In this document: piece by piece, positions 14,934 through 23,745 of the stretch
Layout of the letters: each line of letters begins with the position of its first letter
Numbering within the stretch: the stretch's first letter is position 1
From: Bacteroidetes bacterium UBA2364
GTDB taxonomy: Bacteria > Bacteroidota > Rhodothermia > Rhodothermales > UBA2364
Reading direction: 5' to 3'
Assembly (NCBI GenBank): GCA_002344075.1
Contig: DDTM01000021.1
Span: forward strand, 23,008 to 87,007
DNA: 64,000 bases
The notes under the pieces: generated by a model
Seen by the model: only the letters and a program-made list of their open reading frames with translations
Databases searched by the model: none
What the model was told of the DNA's origin: nothing
Made by a program: the position numbers and the translations under genes

Positions 14934-17900
14934 ATGATGATGAAAAAAACCTTCTCGAAAGTACTGGCAGTCGTAGCAGTGGGTTTACTGGGCTTTAGCG
15001 CCGCTTTTGCCCAGACAGGACAACCTTTCAGTGCCATTTTAACGTTGGATACCAACGGTAACGGCAAAATTGATAAGGTCGTTCTTATAAACTCAGGCTC
15101 CGTAGGAAGCTCCTTCCAAGCGGGTACTGCCCCCAACTATGACGGGTTCTCCGTTGCTGGCTACACCTTCTCTGATGCCGCCCCAACACTTGGCGACTTT
15201 GAAGGCGATCCTGCAACGATGCCCTATGCTGATGCCCTGCGTTCTGCCGGCGTAACTGGCCTTTCCATTGCAGGTGCTGGCTATCAAGACGTCTTCTTGT
15301 CGGTTACCGAAAAAGCTTCGTTCGACGGCGATGCCAAACCACAAGTAACGTACAATGCCAACACCGGTCAATTGGCTATGATTGGCGGTGGAACCAAAGT
15401 AGGTCAGGTCGAAACCTTCACCCTCGATGAGCAAGATGGTGTATTTGTATCGTTTGCGTCTGCTTGTACAGCGGATGCCGATTCAGATGGCCGGATTGAC
15501 CAAGTGAAAATTACGCTGAATGGCCCGATTGCGACGACGGGCTTTGCAGCTGGCGCCTTTGCGGATGTGACGGCTGCACCAGCACCTCCTCACAGTGTGA
15601 GTGGCGGTGGAATTGCCAATGATGGTGGTGTAGGGGTAGTTACCCTCAACATCAACGAAGTCTATCCACAAGCATGGACAGGTGAAGCCCTCACGATGAC
15701 CTATACCGCTGGTAATATTACCGATCAAGGTGGCTTGCGTCTTCTGAACAACTTCCGTGCTCCAGGTGCTATTCCTGCTCCTACCAACTTTGCCGTAAAA
15801 GACTGTGTGGCACCGTTTGTAACTTCTGCAGAAACAAATGACACCAACGTAGCAGGTGGTACCGCAGGGGCTACCCATATCGCAGGTTCGCCTAATATGC
15901 AAGGAAATGGTAAAATTGACACCTATACCGTTACCTACTCGGAAGTTGTAACCCTTCCGGCATTGGCTGACTTTAAAACTGCAACCTCCATCTCGGATGC
16001 GTTCTATGGCGCTTATACCGTTGCTTCTTTTGGTGCAAACACCTTGGAATCTGGCCCTCATGCCAACTTGGCAAGCCGCTACACCAAAAGTGTTTTGAAC
16101 CTGACGGAAAAATCAACCCCGGATACCGATGCAACGCCAAGTTTTACATACACCAATCAGACAACAGCTTCCAAGCGAATTGTGGATGCCGTAAACCTTG
16201 AATTGGCAAAAGGAGGCAACACCGAAGCTTCTTCAACTGCTTCCAGCGTAACCTTCCCTGGTGATGATGATGCTCCGCCTGCAATGGTTGATATCTGCGC
16301 TTTGGATACCAACAAAGACGGTTACATTGATGCGTTGGAGTTTCTCTATTCCGAGAAATTAGGCAATAATTTAGGTCTTTACTTGAATGCCAAAGCCAGT
16401 GCCGCAGCGGTACGTACCGATGAAGCCACAAAAGGTAATGCCAAATGGAGCCAAAACAACTTCTTGGCACGCACCAATGATGGAACAAATCCAATTGCGA
16501 TTGATCACGCATTTACACAAGCTCGTCCGGACAACCGTACCATACGCGTATTCTTGATGGGGTTTGATAAGTCTGTATTGACCGATGCTGCCGGAACCAA
16601 CTTAGGTTATACGAAGGCAGATGCAACAGGTGAAGCTGCTACCTATCATACGGATTATATGCCACAAAGCCGCTATTTGGCTGATGGAAACTCAGAAGAC
16701 ATTGGCGACCGCGATCCGGTACAAACCAACCAAGCGGTTCCGGATGGCTTCCCTGCTCCTGGTCGTGAACTGTGGCTCCGTAATGCAACAGACAAAGCCG
16801 CTCCAGTTGCTATGTATGCTGGTACGGTGGACCAAAATGCCAACGGTAAGTTGGATGGTTATTACATCATCTTCTCCGAGCCAGTGGATGGCGCAACCGT
16901 AGGCGCACAAGGTACAGTTACCCCTGCATTCTCGGTAGATGGCTATGGAACGGTTTCTGTAAACGTTGACCATCCAAAAGATGTAAACGACAACGACAAC
17001 GTGGTGTTTGTATCCTATGCCGAAGGCAGTGCATATGATACTGGTGCCGTTCCGGCGATTTCATCGGGATCTTCCATCAACCTTGATCTTCTCTTGACAA
17101 TGGTTGACTCTCCAGACTTACCACAACGTGGTGGTCAGGTTCGTGTTAAATATGATGGAAACGCTCCGATGACAATTGAAGGTACATTCTCCAACTTGGC
17201 TACTTCTTTCACGAAGCTGATGTTGGAAGATGCTGCAAACGCTGCCAATAACAAAGACATCACTGCTTCCGTAACAGGTGTTGCAGCCGTTAATGGCCGT
17301 GGTGGTTCTATCTTTGCGACAGTTCCCGTAGACGCTGCTTTAAAAACAGCACTTCAGAACGGTACTGTTTCCCTCAAAGTTTACGGAACAGGTACGCCTG
17401 CTCCGGTTGAATTGTCGGTTGCTTTGACAGGAACCAACATCAAAGACTTTGCTGGAAACGCAATGGTCTCCGTAAGTGATGCCATGAATAATACGTTGAA
17501 CCACAAGAGCGGTACACCAGCTGTTCTGGATCGCCTCTATGATGATGCAGAGCCTGTACTTGTTCGCGCCGTTGGTCAAGTGGGCTTCAAGCGCATTCGT
17601 GTAACATTCTCTGAAACCGTACGTGAAGTAGGTGCTGCTGAAAGCAACTTCACCTATAGCAATGATGGTACACCTCCGGGAACCCCAACCCCAACCCATG
17701 CATCTGCTTATGGCGGTGGTGCTATTACCTTTACCGCTGGTGCAACATCATTTACGATTGATAATGCGACCAATAATAACCTAATCAAGTATGACGTATT
17801 GGGTGATGTATTGGGTATTGTACGTGCAAACATCACGGTCAATAACAACTATATTTCGGATATGGCTGGTGTAACCGCTGTTTCTGGACGTAGTGCAACG

Positions 17901-20504
17901 GTTACCATTGCTAACACCCTGAATATCCCGAACCTCCCAACGGACCGCTATGGCGCAACCCCGACGGTAGCGAAGGCTTCTGGTGCTGCTGTAGTAACAG
18001 CCATGCAAATTACAGGTGCTGGTCAGGGTGGAAACCCAATCTGGGGAACCGCTGCTTCCAGCAACGATCGTAAGGGCAATATTACCAATGGTATTGACAT
18101 CTCGATCAATGATCCGGATGCACCGAAAGTAGTTGCCGCTTGGACTTTAGACCGCAACTCAGACGGTAAAGTGGATCTCATCCTAGTTAAGTTGGACGAA
18201 GAAATTGACGACAATACCGTTGATGCTTCTAAGTTCACGGTTGCAGGTTATACGGTCAATAGCTTCATCAAACCAGCTACTGCTGGTGGTGCAAACGACC
18301 CACGTACCTACTATTGGTCCGATGGTGCCGAAAATACGGGTACCACAATGAACCAAGTGGATCAACTCCAAGATGAATGGGTTGCTCTTGATGTAGCGAA
18401 AACAGGGGGTGCAGCAGAAGGTGATACGGATGCTAAGCCACAAGTTACCAATGCTGCTGGTGCGGTTTCTGACTTCAACTCGAACCAGATCGCTGCCAAC
18501 AGCACAGGTGTTGCTTCTATGGACTATGCTGGTCCAGCAATTGTGAAGGCTGACATCATCGGCCCGAACACCTTTGTGGTTAATTTCTCGGAAAACGTTG
18601 CTGTAGCTTCCGTAAATAATGGTGATATCGGAATAAGTGTGAACAACCTTGGATTGCCATTCGCAACCGATCTGATTGCTACCAATGTTTCTGGTCGTAC
18701 CGTTACATTCACAACGTACCCCATTAACCTCTTTATGATTGCGCCAGCAAATAAATTGGAATTGGGTTTGATGGACATCAACGTCGTAAAAGACTTGAAC
18801 GGAACGGCACGCTTCAACCTGCAAAACGTAAATGATGCTGCTCCAACCAATGCCTTAGATGGCCCAAACAACGGTGTCATTACGGCAAATGATCTTGTAC
18901 GCACGATTTCTCCGATCACCGCTTGTGGTGCAACTGGCCCGGCTCTTGTGGCTGGAACCAATGGTGCAGTGGTATCTGGCGAGATCTGCCGCTCGACGAA
19001 CGATCCATTCCATCCGAGTTATCAGTTCGGCGCAACCAAAGTTGCCCGTTATGAAATCTACATGACGAAAGGTGGTGTAACCACGTTGGTTGCCCAATTT
19101 GCTCCGCCTTCAACTGGTTCGAATGGAACAACTGGGACGGACAAATTCTCGGTAACGTTTGCTGTTGCTCCGACCAGTGGAACGGTTACATTTGGTGTAG
19201 CAGTGGTTGGCGAAAACATGACAAAAGACGATGGTGTACGTGAAGCAGGTAACAACTACACGCTTGCTACTGGCGCTGCTTCCAATATGGTTGCATGGGG
19301 TACCGTTAATATGACGGACGATGTGCCTCCAGCCAACGTTGGCAAAGACCTCTCTATTGTTGACGGTGATGCTGGTAAGCAATTGGTTGCTTCCTTCACC
19401 TCTTCCGATCATGGCCGCTTTGAAACCTATGGACCTGCATTCGGAACAACCGTTGGCAACACAGTAACGGTTTATAAAGTTACCGAATACAAGGTATATG
19501 ACGCAGCTGGTACGCTTGTCGCAACAGTTCCTGCAACGCAAGCAACCGTGACAGGCAGCAAGGTGTCTATCACCTTCGAAGCGCCTTCTTATGGTGCAGG
19601 TAACTACACCGTCAAAGCTTCCGACGGCATCAATGTTTCAGAAGGCTCTAACGTTGCAGGTGGTGCAGCCATCGGCGGTACCGTTCCTGGTGATGCCAAC
19701 GGTGACGGCAAAGTGAACGTTCAAGATTTGGCTGTCTTTGCTCAAACCTACGGTGCAACCGCCGGAAGTGGTAACTACACCAAATCATTCGACTTCGACA
19801 ACAACGGCTCAATCGGTTTGGCCGACTATGCCCGCTTTGCGAAACTCTTCGGCACAGGTGCTGCACTCGGCAAAACCGAGCAACTCCCTGCAACTTCTGC
19901 GAAGTTGAGTGTTGAAGTAAAAGGCAACCTTGCTTATGTTCGTGCCAATGGCTTGACCAACGTACAAGGCTTCCAATTTGACATCGCGGTTGATGGTGGC
20001 GAAGTTGTTAAGGTACAAGATGGTGCTGCATTCAAAGGCAACAGCCTCTCGGTAGCTTCTGGTAATACTTATGCTGTTGCTTCTACCGCAGGTGCCGTTG
20101 AAAATGGCGTAATCGCAGTAATCGAACTCAGCGCGAAAGCGAAGAGCGTAAAACTCAGCGATATCATCGTAGTTGAAGCCAGTGCTGCTAAAGGTGCAGA
20201 CGAGGTAATGGGTGTTGGTATCCCAAGCGAATTCGCTTTGGATCAAAACTATCCGAACCCGTTCAACCCCACAACGGCCATTCGCTTCAGCTTGCCTGAA
20301 AACGCTAATGTTAAACTCCAAATCTTCGACATGACAGGCCGCCTCGTTAAAACGTTGGTTGCTGGTCAAGTTGAGGCTGGTGTACACACCATGACTTGGA
20401 ATGCGACCGACAACGCGGGCGCTCCGGTTGCAAGTGGTGTTTACCTCTATCGCATCCAAGCAGGTAACTTCGTGAAGGTCAATAAAATGACCCTTCTGAA
20501 ATAA
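14934..20504 (+). CDS. Giant T9SS-sorted surface protein with EF-hand/SbsA-like repeats, a dockerin and a cohesin-like domain
   Basis: 1856 residues. The signal peptide is MMMKKTFSKVLAVVAVGLLGFSAAFAQ. The body is built from large beta repeats, each opened by a calcium-loop-like D-x-[ND]-x-[DN]-G-x-[IVL]-D segment at residues 39, 181, 321 (degenerate), 458, 633 and 1073. These are followed by strands such as VTYSEVV, IIFSEPVD, VTFSETV and VNFSENV that resemble SbsA-type Ig domains of S-layer proteins. Near 1587-1641 is a type I dockerin with two calcium loops (DANGDGKVNVQDLAVF and DFDNNGSIGLADYARF). A cohesin-like beta domain spans about 1655-1755. The last 90 residues (NYPNPFNPTT, GVYLYRIQAG) are a T9SS type A sorting domain. 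Codon use is strongly restricted, suggesting high expression. Likely a cell-surface or S-layer-like protein; it is paired with the cohesin-like gene downstream. Confidence 0.88.
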   Translation: MMMKKTFSKVLAVVAVGLLGFSAAFAQTGQPFSAILTLDTNGNGKIDKVVLINSGSVGSSFQAGTAPNYDGFSVAGYTFSDAAPTLGDFEGDPATMPYADALRSAGVTGLSIAGAGYQDVFLSVTEKASFDGDAKPQVTYNANTGQLAMIGGGTKVGQVETFTLDEQDGVFVSFASACTADADSDGRIDQVKITLNGPIATTGFAAGAFADVTAAPAPPHSVSGGGIANDGGVGVVTLNINEVYPQAWTGEALTMTYTAGNITDQGGLRLLNNFRAPGAIPAPTNFAVKDCVAPFVTSAETNDTNVAGGTAGATHIAGSPNMQGNGKIDTYTVTYSEVVTLPALADFKTATSISDAFYGAYTVASFGANTLESGPHANLASRYTKSVLNLTEKSTPDTDATPSFTYTNQTTASKRIVDAVNLELAKGGNTEASSTASSVTFPGDDDAPPAMVDICALDTNKDGYIDALEFLYSEKLGNNLGLYLNAKASAAAVRTDEATKGNAKWSQNNFLARTNDGTNPIAIDHAFTQARPDNRTIRVFLMGFDKSVLTDAAGTNLGYTKADATGEAATYHTDYMPQSRYLADGNSEDIGDRDPVQTNQAVPDGFPAPGRELWLRNATDKAAPVAMYAGTVDQNANGKLDGYYIIFSEPVDGATVGAQGTVTPAFSVDGYGTVSVNVDHPKDVNDNDNVVFVSYAEGSAYDTGAVPAISSGSSINLDLLLTMVDSPDLPQRGGQVRVKYDGNAPMTIEGTFSNLATSFTKLMLEDAANAANNKDITASVTGVAAVNGRGGSIFATVPVDAALKTALQNGTVSLKVYGTGTPAPVELSVALTGTNIKDFAGNAMVSVSDAMNNTLNHKSGTPAVLDRLYDDAEPVLVRAVGQVGFKRIRVTFSETVREVGAAESNFTYSNDGTPPGTPTPTHASAYGGGAITFTAGATSFTIDNATNNNLIKYDVLGDVLGIVRANITVNNNYISDMAGVTAVSGRSATVTIANTLNIPNLPTDRYGATPTVAKASGAAVVTAMQITGAGQGGNPIWGTAASSNDRKGNITNGIDISINDPDAPKVVAAWTLDRNSDGKVDLILVKLDEEIDDNTVDASKFTVAGYTVNSFIKPATAGGANDPRTYYWSDGAENTGTTMNQVDQLQDEWVALDVAKTGGAAEGDTDAKPQVTNAAGAVSDFNSNQIAANSTGVASMDYAGPAIVKADIIGPNTFVVNFSENVAVASVNNGDIGISVNNLGLPFATDLIATNVSGRTVTFTTYPINLFMIAPANKLELGLMDINVVKDLNGTARFNLQNVNDAAPTNALDGPNNGVITANDLVRTISPITACGATGPALVAGTNGAVVSGEICRSTNDPFHPSYQFGATKVARYEIYMTKGGVTTLVAQFAPPSTGSNGTTGTDKFSVTFAVAPTSGTVTFGVAVVGENMTKDDGVREAGNNYTLATGAASNMVAWGTVNMTDDVPPANVGKDLSIVDGDAGKQLVASFTSSDHGRFETYGPAFGTTVGNTVTVYKVTEYKVYDAAGTLVATVPATQATVTGSKVSITFEAPSYGAGNYTVKASDGINVSEGSNVAGGAAIGGTVPGDANGDGKVNVQDLAVFAQTYGATAGSGNYTKSFDFDNNGSIGLADYARFAKLFGTGAALGKTEQLPATSAKLSVEVKGNLAYVRANGLTNVQGFQFDIAVDGGEVVKVQDGAAFKGNSLSVASGNTYAVASTAGAVENGVIAVIELSAKAKSVKLSDIIVVEASAAKGADEVMGVGIPSEFALDQNYPNPFNPTTAIRFSLPENANVKLQIFDMTGRLVKTLVAGQVEAGVHTMTWNATDNAGAPVASGVYLYRIQAGNFVKVNKMTLLK

Positions 20505-20528
20505 GCCTGATATCAGGTTCAGACCAAG

Positions 20529-20560
20529 AAAGGGGGAGGGTGACCAAACCCTTCCCCTTT
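20529..20560 (+). terminator. Terminator after the giant surface-protein gene
   Basis: A 13-bp stem (20529-20541 with 20548-20560, one G-T pair) and 6-base loop GACCAA, ending in CCCCTTTT, lie 25 bases past the stop. It would end or attenuate transcription before the cohesin-like gene 140 bases further on, so the two genes may be expressed at different levels. Confidence 0.8.
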
Positions 20561-20699
20561 TAAGGTTTTGAAATCCCTTAGCGTATTCCAAGACAAACCA
20601 TGCAAATTATTGAATTACCAATTGATTATTGAAATGATCTGATGTGTAAATCAAAGCATGAAACCGGGATAGAACCAAAAACAAGGATAGAGGAAAAAA

Positions 20700-22316
20700 A
20701 TGAAATTGATCAAGATTCACGTATATGCATTGGCGCTTTTTGCTTTGGTTGGAATCAGCCGTGCGCAGGTCGGAGGCTCTATTGACTTTGATTTGAAAGC
20801 GGGCGATCAAGGTTTAAAAAGCGTTGAAGGTAACCTCAAAGGTGGGGACATCCACAATGTTGAGGTACATGCTTCAAATGTGACCAATGCCATTGCATTC
20901 GAGATCAAGGTATCGTTCGACAATACGTTTTTCACCTACACCGCGCAAACAATTGGTCTGAAAGGGACGAAGTCTAATCAGGCTAATCTATTGACGCAAA
21001 ATGGTGGTACGATTTTTAACGGTGCTGGTCTCGAAACAATTACAACGAGTGGAACCAAAACAACGATTACCCTTTCGGTTGCATTGAGCGGTGCAAGTCA
21101 AACCAGCAATTCGGTAACGGGTGGTGGATTTTTGGCAAACATTCCTTTAAGCATTAACAATGGGGTTGCAACCGGAAAGTCCGGAACGGTTACTTTAGAA
21201 GAACTGACCATTTTGGACAAAGCCTTTGCGGCTAGTACGGTAAGTCCGGCAGTTAGCGGGACGGTGAAAGTCAATGGTGCTCCGACCCAGACCTCGATCA
21301 CCAATCCTGCGAATGGTGCTCAGGTAACGGTAGCAGGTCAGCCGACCGATACGATTTCACCAACGTGGTCCGCTTCTACGGATCCAGATGGAAAGGCTGT
21401 TTCCTATACTTGGCAACTGGCCACAGATGCAGCATTTACGACTGTCTTAAATTCAGCGACCACAACCGATACCAAAGTAACACTTACCCTCAAGCAAGTG
21501 GATGATATCCTCGCTGCTGCTGGGGTTGCAAAAGGTGGAAAAGTAACGGTTTATCACCGTGCGAATGCATCTGATGGTGTAAACACCACATTGGGAACTG
21601 CAGCAACTGTTGAGTTAACTCGTGGCGTTGTGAATGCACGTCCATCTGCGGTTGCTGGTCTTATTCCAACGAATGACGCCACTCATGTGGTAGAAGGTGC
21701 TCCGACTGGTACCTTGGCTGTTTCTTGGAATGCTGCAACCGATGCAGAAAATGATGCTTTAAAATATACATGGCAACTTTCTACGGACCCGACCTTTCCG
21801 TTAGGCAATGCTACGTATGTAAAAGATGCTGGTTCAGCTACGAATTTTTCTATCACTACTGGTGATCTGAATGCATTGTTGAAAAACACCTTTAAAATTG
21901 CTGGTGGTGCTACCGCAACGTTCTACCATCGTGTACTGGTAAGTGATGGGGTGAATTCGGCAGTGGCCAGCAGTGCGAATAAAGTGAACTTCAAGCGTGG
22001 GCCTGTAACGGCAAGCGAAAGTGAAGTGGAACTTCCTGCTGAATTCGCAGTTAAAGGTAACTATCCGAACCCGTTTAATCCTTCAACCAAGATCAGTTTT
22101 GACTTACCCGGCAATGCCTTAGTTGGTATTCAGGTATATGACATTCAGGGACGCCTCGTGATGGAGATGCCTAAAGTAGCTTTCCAAGGCGGTGCAAATC
22201 AAACCATGAACGTCAATGCTGCATCTTTGCAATCAGGGACTTACCTCTACCGTGTTACAGCCGAATTAACCACTGGCAAAGTTACACAAATAGGCCGGAT
22301 GACCCTGTTAAAGTAA
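20700..22316 (+). CDS. T9SS-sorted surface protein with an N-terminal cohesin-like domain and two FN3/Ig-like repeats
   Basis: 538 residues. The signal peptide is MKLIKIHVYALALFALVGISRAQ. Residues about 25-195 match the cohesin pattern: GGDIHNVEVHASNVTNAIAFEIKVSFDNTFF, a central GGTIFNGAG, and a late strand set around SGTVTLEELTILD. Two tandem repeats of about 110-120 residues follow (about 200-305 and 310-435), each with P-x-W/S-W-x-A-x-D-x-[DE]-x-[DK]-x-[VL]-x-Y-T-W-Q-L and YHR-x-x-x-SDGVN. The C-terminal 90 residues (NYPNPFNPSTKISF, GTYLYRVTAEL) are a T9SS type A sorting domain. It lies directly downstream of the dockerin-bearing gene. Whether the two proteins bind each other is inference. 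Confidence 0.85.
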   Translation: MKLIKIHVYALALFALVGISRAQVGGSIDFDLKAGDQGLKSVEGNLKGGDIHNVEVHASNVTNAIAFEIKVSFDNTFFTYTAQTIGLKGTKSNQANLLTQNGGTIFNGAGLETITTSGTKTTITLSVALSGASQTSNSVTGGGFLANIPLSINNGVATGKSGTVTLEELTILDKAFAASTVSPAVSGTVKVNGAPTQTSITNPANGAQVTVAGQPTDTISPTWSASTDPDGKAVSYTWQLATDAAFTTVLNSATTTDTKVTLTLKQVDDILAAAGVAKGGKVTVYHRANASDGVNTTLGTAATVELTRGVVNARPSAVAGLIPTNDATHVVEGAPTGTLAVSWNAATDAENDALKYTWQLSTDPTFPLGNATYVKDAGSATNFSITTGDLNALLKNTFKIAGGATATFYHRVLVSDGVNSAVASSANKVNFKRGPVTASESEVELPAEFAVKGNYPNPFNPSTKISFDLPGNALVGIQVYDIQGRLVMEMPKVAFQGGANQTMNVNAASLQSGTYLYRVTAELTTGKVTQIGRMTLLK

Positions 22317-22392
22317 GTAGATGGTTCGTTTAAACTTTGGAAATCATCATCTCATGCTTCATCAGTCCGTTTGGTGAGGTATTGTTAAAGGG

Positions 22393-22429
22393 GCCTCCTA
22401 ATGCAGAAGCGTTGGGGGGCTATTTTTTT
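22393..22429 (+). terminator. Strong rho-independent terminator after the cohesin-like gene
   Basis: A 12-bp stem (22393-22404 with 22409-22420, including G-T pairs) and a tetraloop AGAA are followed by TATTTTTTT. It ends the rightward surface-protein region just before the convergent CoA-transferase gene. Confidence 0.88.
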
Positions 22430-22439
22430 GAGAAATTTA

Positions 22440-23621
22440 TTAGCTGCCTGCAATAATTCCATCTGCAATCAAATGTTCCAATTGCGTTGGTCCTACTCCT
22501 AATGATTTTAATATTTCAAACGTATTCTCGCCAATGGTGGGTGGCTGATGTCTCAGTCCAAATGTTTGAGATCCATATTCAAAAGGTAAACGTGGTAGGT
22601 TTGCTGAAAGGTTGTGAGGGAGAAGGGTGTGTAGCATACCGTCTCCAGCATTTAGGTGCGGGTCTAAAAAAAGGTCTTCTGTTGTGTTGACAGGAGCAAA
22701 AGGCAAATCAAAGCGGGCGCATTTCTCCAGAATTTCGCTCTTGGTCAGATTGGAAATTAAGTGGGTAATCTCCGTGAAGAACCAAGGTGAATCCAAACGT
22801 TTGTGATTGGTATTTAAGTCCTCGTTTTGGAACCAATCTTCCTTGTCGAAAGCCTTGCAAAATCGTTCCCAGTGTTTTTCGGAAATAATGGCTAAAAAAA
22901 CCATTTGATCATCTGCTGTACGGAAAGAATTATAGACACTCCATGCATTGGTACGAGCAGGCATGGGTGGCATAGGTTGTTGTGAGATGGCCGAAGCGGC
23001 CATAAACTGTCCCATCATGTACACCGCTGATTCGAAAAGGGCGCTTTTAACATGCTTTCCTGTGCCCGTCTTTTGTCTTTCGTAGAGCGCCAATAAAGTA
23101 CCCATTGCGGCAAACATACCACCGGCAATATCCACAACCGAAATTCCCGCTCGAAGTGGTTGCCCAGGAGGGCCTGTCATGTAGGCAATTCCACTCATCA
23201 TCTGAATCATTTCATCCATGGCTTGCCGGTTTTCGTAGGGTCCAGACAGGAAGCCTTTAAGTTCGGTATAGACCAAGCGGCTGTTGATTGCAGCGGTTTC
23301 AGAATAACCATAACCTAAGCGATTCATGGTCCCAGGGCCGAAGTTTTCTACCAATGCGTCTGCTTTTTTTATAAGGGCATACACAATTTCTTTGCCAGCA
23401 GGATGCTTAATATCTATGGCTAAGCTTTTTTTGTTTCGGCTATAAAAGGGGAAATAGCCAGCGCCCATTCCGCTTAGATACCGGGTACTATTCCCGTGCG
23501 GTGGTTCGATATGGATAACCTCTGCGCCCATATCCGCTAATATTTGCGAACAGGCGGGCCCCATAATGACATGGGTAAAATCTAAGATTAAAATGCCTGA
23601 AAGAGGGAGTTTGGTCGTCAT
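22440..23621 (-). CDS. CaiB/BaiF-family (class III) CoA transferase
   Basis: Transfers CoA between an acyl-CoA and a carboxylic acid through aspartyl intermediates. The 393-residue length is typical. Visible motifs are ILDFTHVIMGPACSQILADMGAEVIHIEPP at the N-terminus, SRNKKSLAIDIK near 61-72, the nucleophile region QAMDEMIQMMSG with D136, and GKHVKSALFESAVYMM. It stands alone between convergent terminators, with no acyl-CoA dehydrogenase or hydratase nearby to suggest a substrate. In related bacteria such orphan genes have varied roles, so only the family is assigned. Confidence 0.92.
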   Translation of the reverse strand: MTTKLPLSGILILDFTHVIMGPACSQILADMGAEVIHIEPPHGNSTRYLSGMGAGYFPFYSRNKKSLAIDIKHPAGKEIVYALIKKADALVENFGPGTMNRLGYGYSETAAINSRLVYTELKGFLSGPYENRQAMDEMIQMMSGIAYMTGPPGQPLRAGISVVDIAGGMFAAMGTLLALYERQKTGTGKHVKSALFESAVYMMGQFMAASAISQQPMPPMPARTNAWSVYNSFRTADDQMVFLAIISEKHWERFCKAFDKEDWFQNEDLNTNHKRLDSPWFFTEITHLISNLTKSEILEKCARFDLPFAPVNTTEDLFLDPHLNAGDGMLHTLLPHNLSANLPRLPFEYGSQTFGLRHQPPTIGENTFEILKSLGVGPTQLEHLIADGIIAGS

Positions 23622-23695
23622 TATTTTACCTGCTTAAAGTTAGTCCAAGATATTAAAGGATTGTTTTGCCGTAAAGGAAAATGGCGTAAACAATA

Positions 23696-23724
23696 AAGGC
23701 TGCTCCTTGGTTTAGAACAGCCTT
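23696..23724 (-). terminator. Probable terminator of the efflux operon
   Basis: AAGGCTG (23696-23702) pairs with CAGCCTT (23718-23724) around a 15-base loop, 22 bases past the RND pump stop and before the CoA-transferase start. The following minus-strand sequence is only moderately T-rich, so the call is tentative. Confidence 0.5.
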
Positions 23725-23745
23725 ATAAAGCGACTTCTATCGCGT

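Noticed and set aside
15093..20591. Long open frames on the opposite strand of the giant surface-protein gene (for example 15483-16061, 18183-18824, 19809-20591)
   Set aside because: They mirror the restricted codon use of the sense gene and encode Cys/Arg/His-rich strings without domain patterns.
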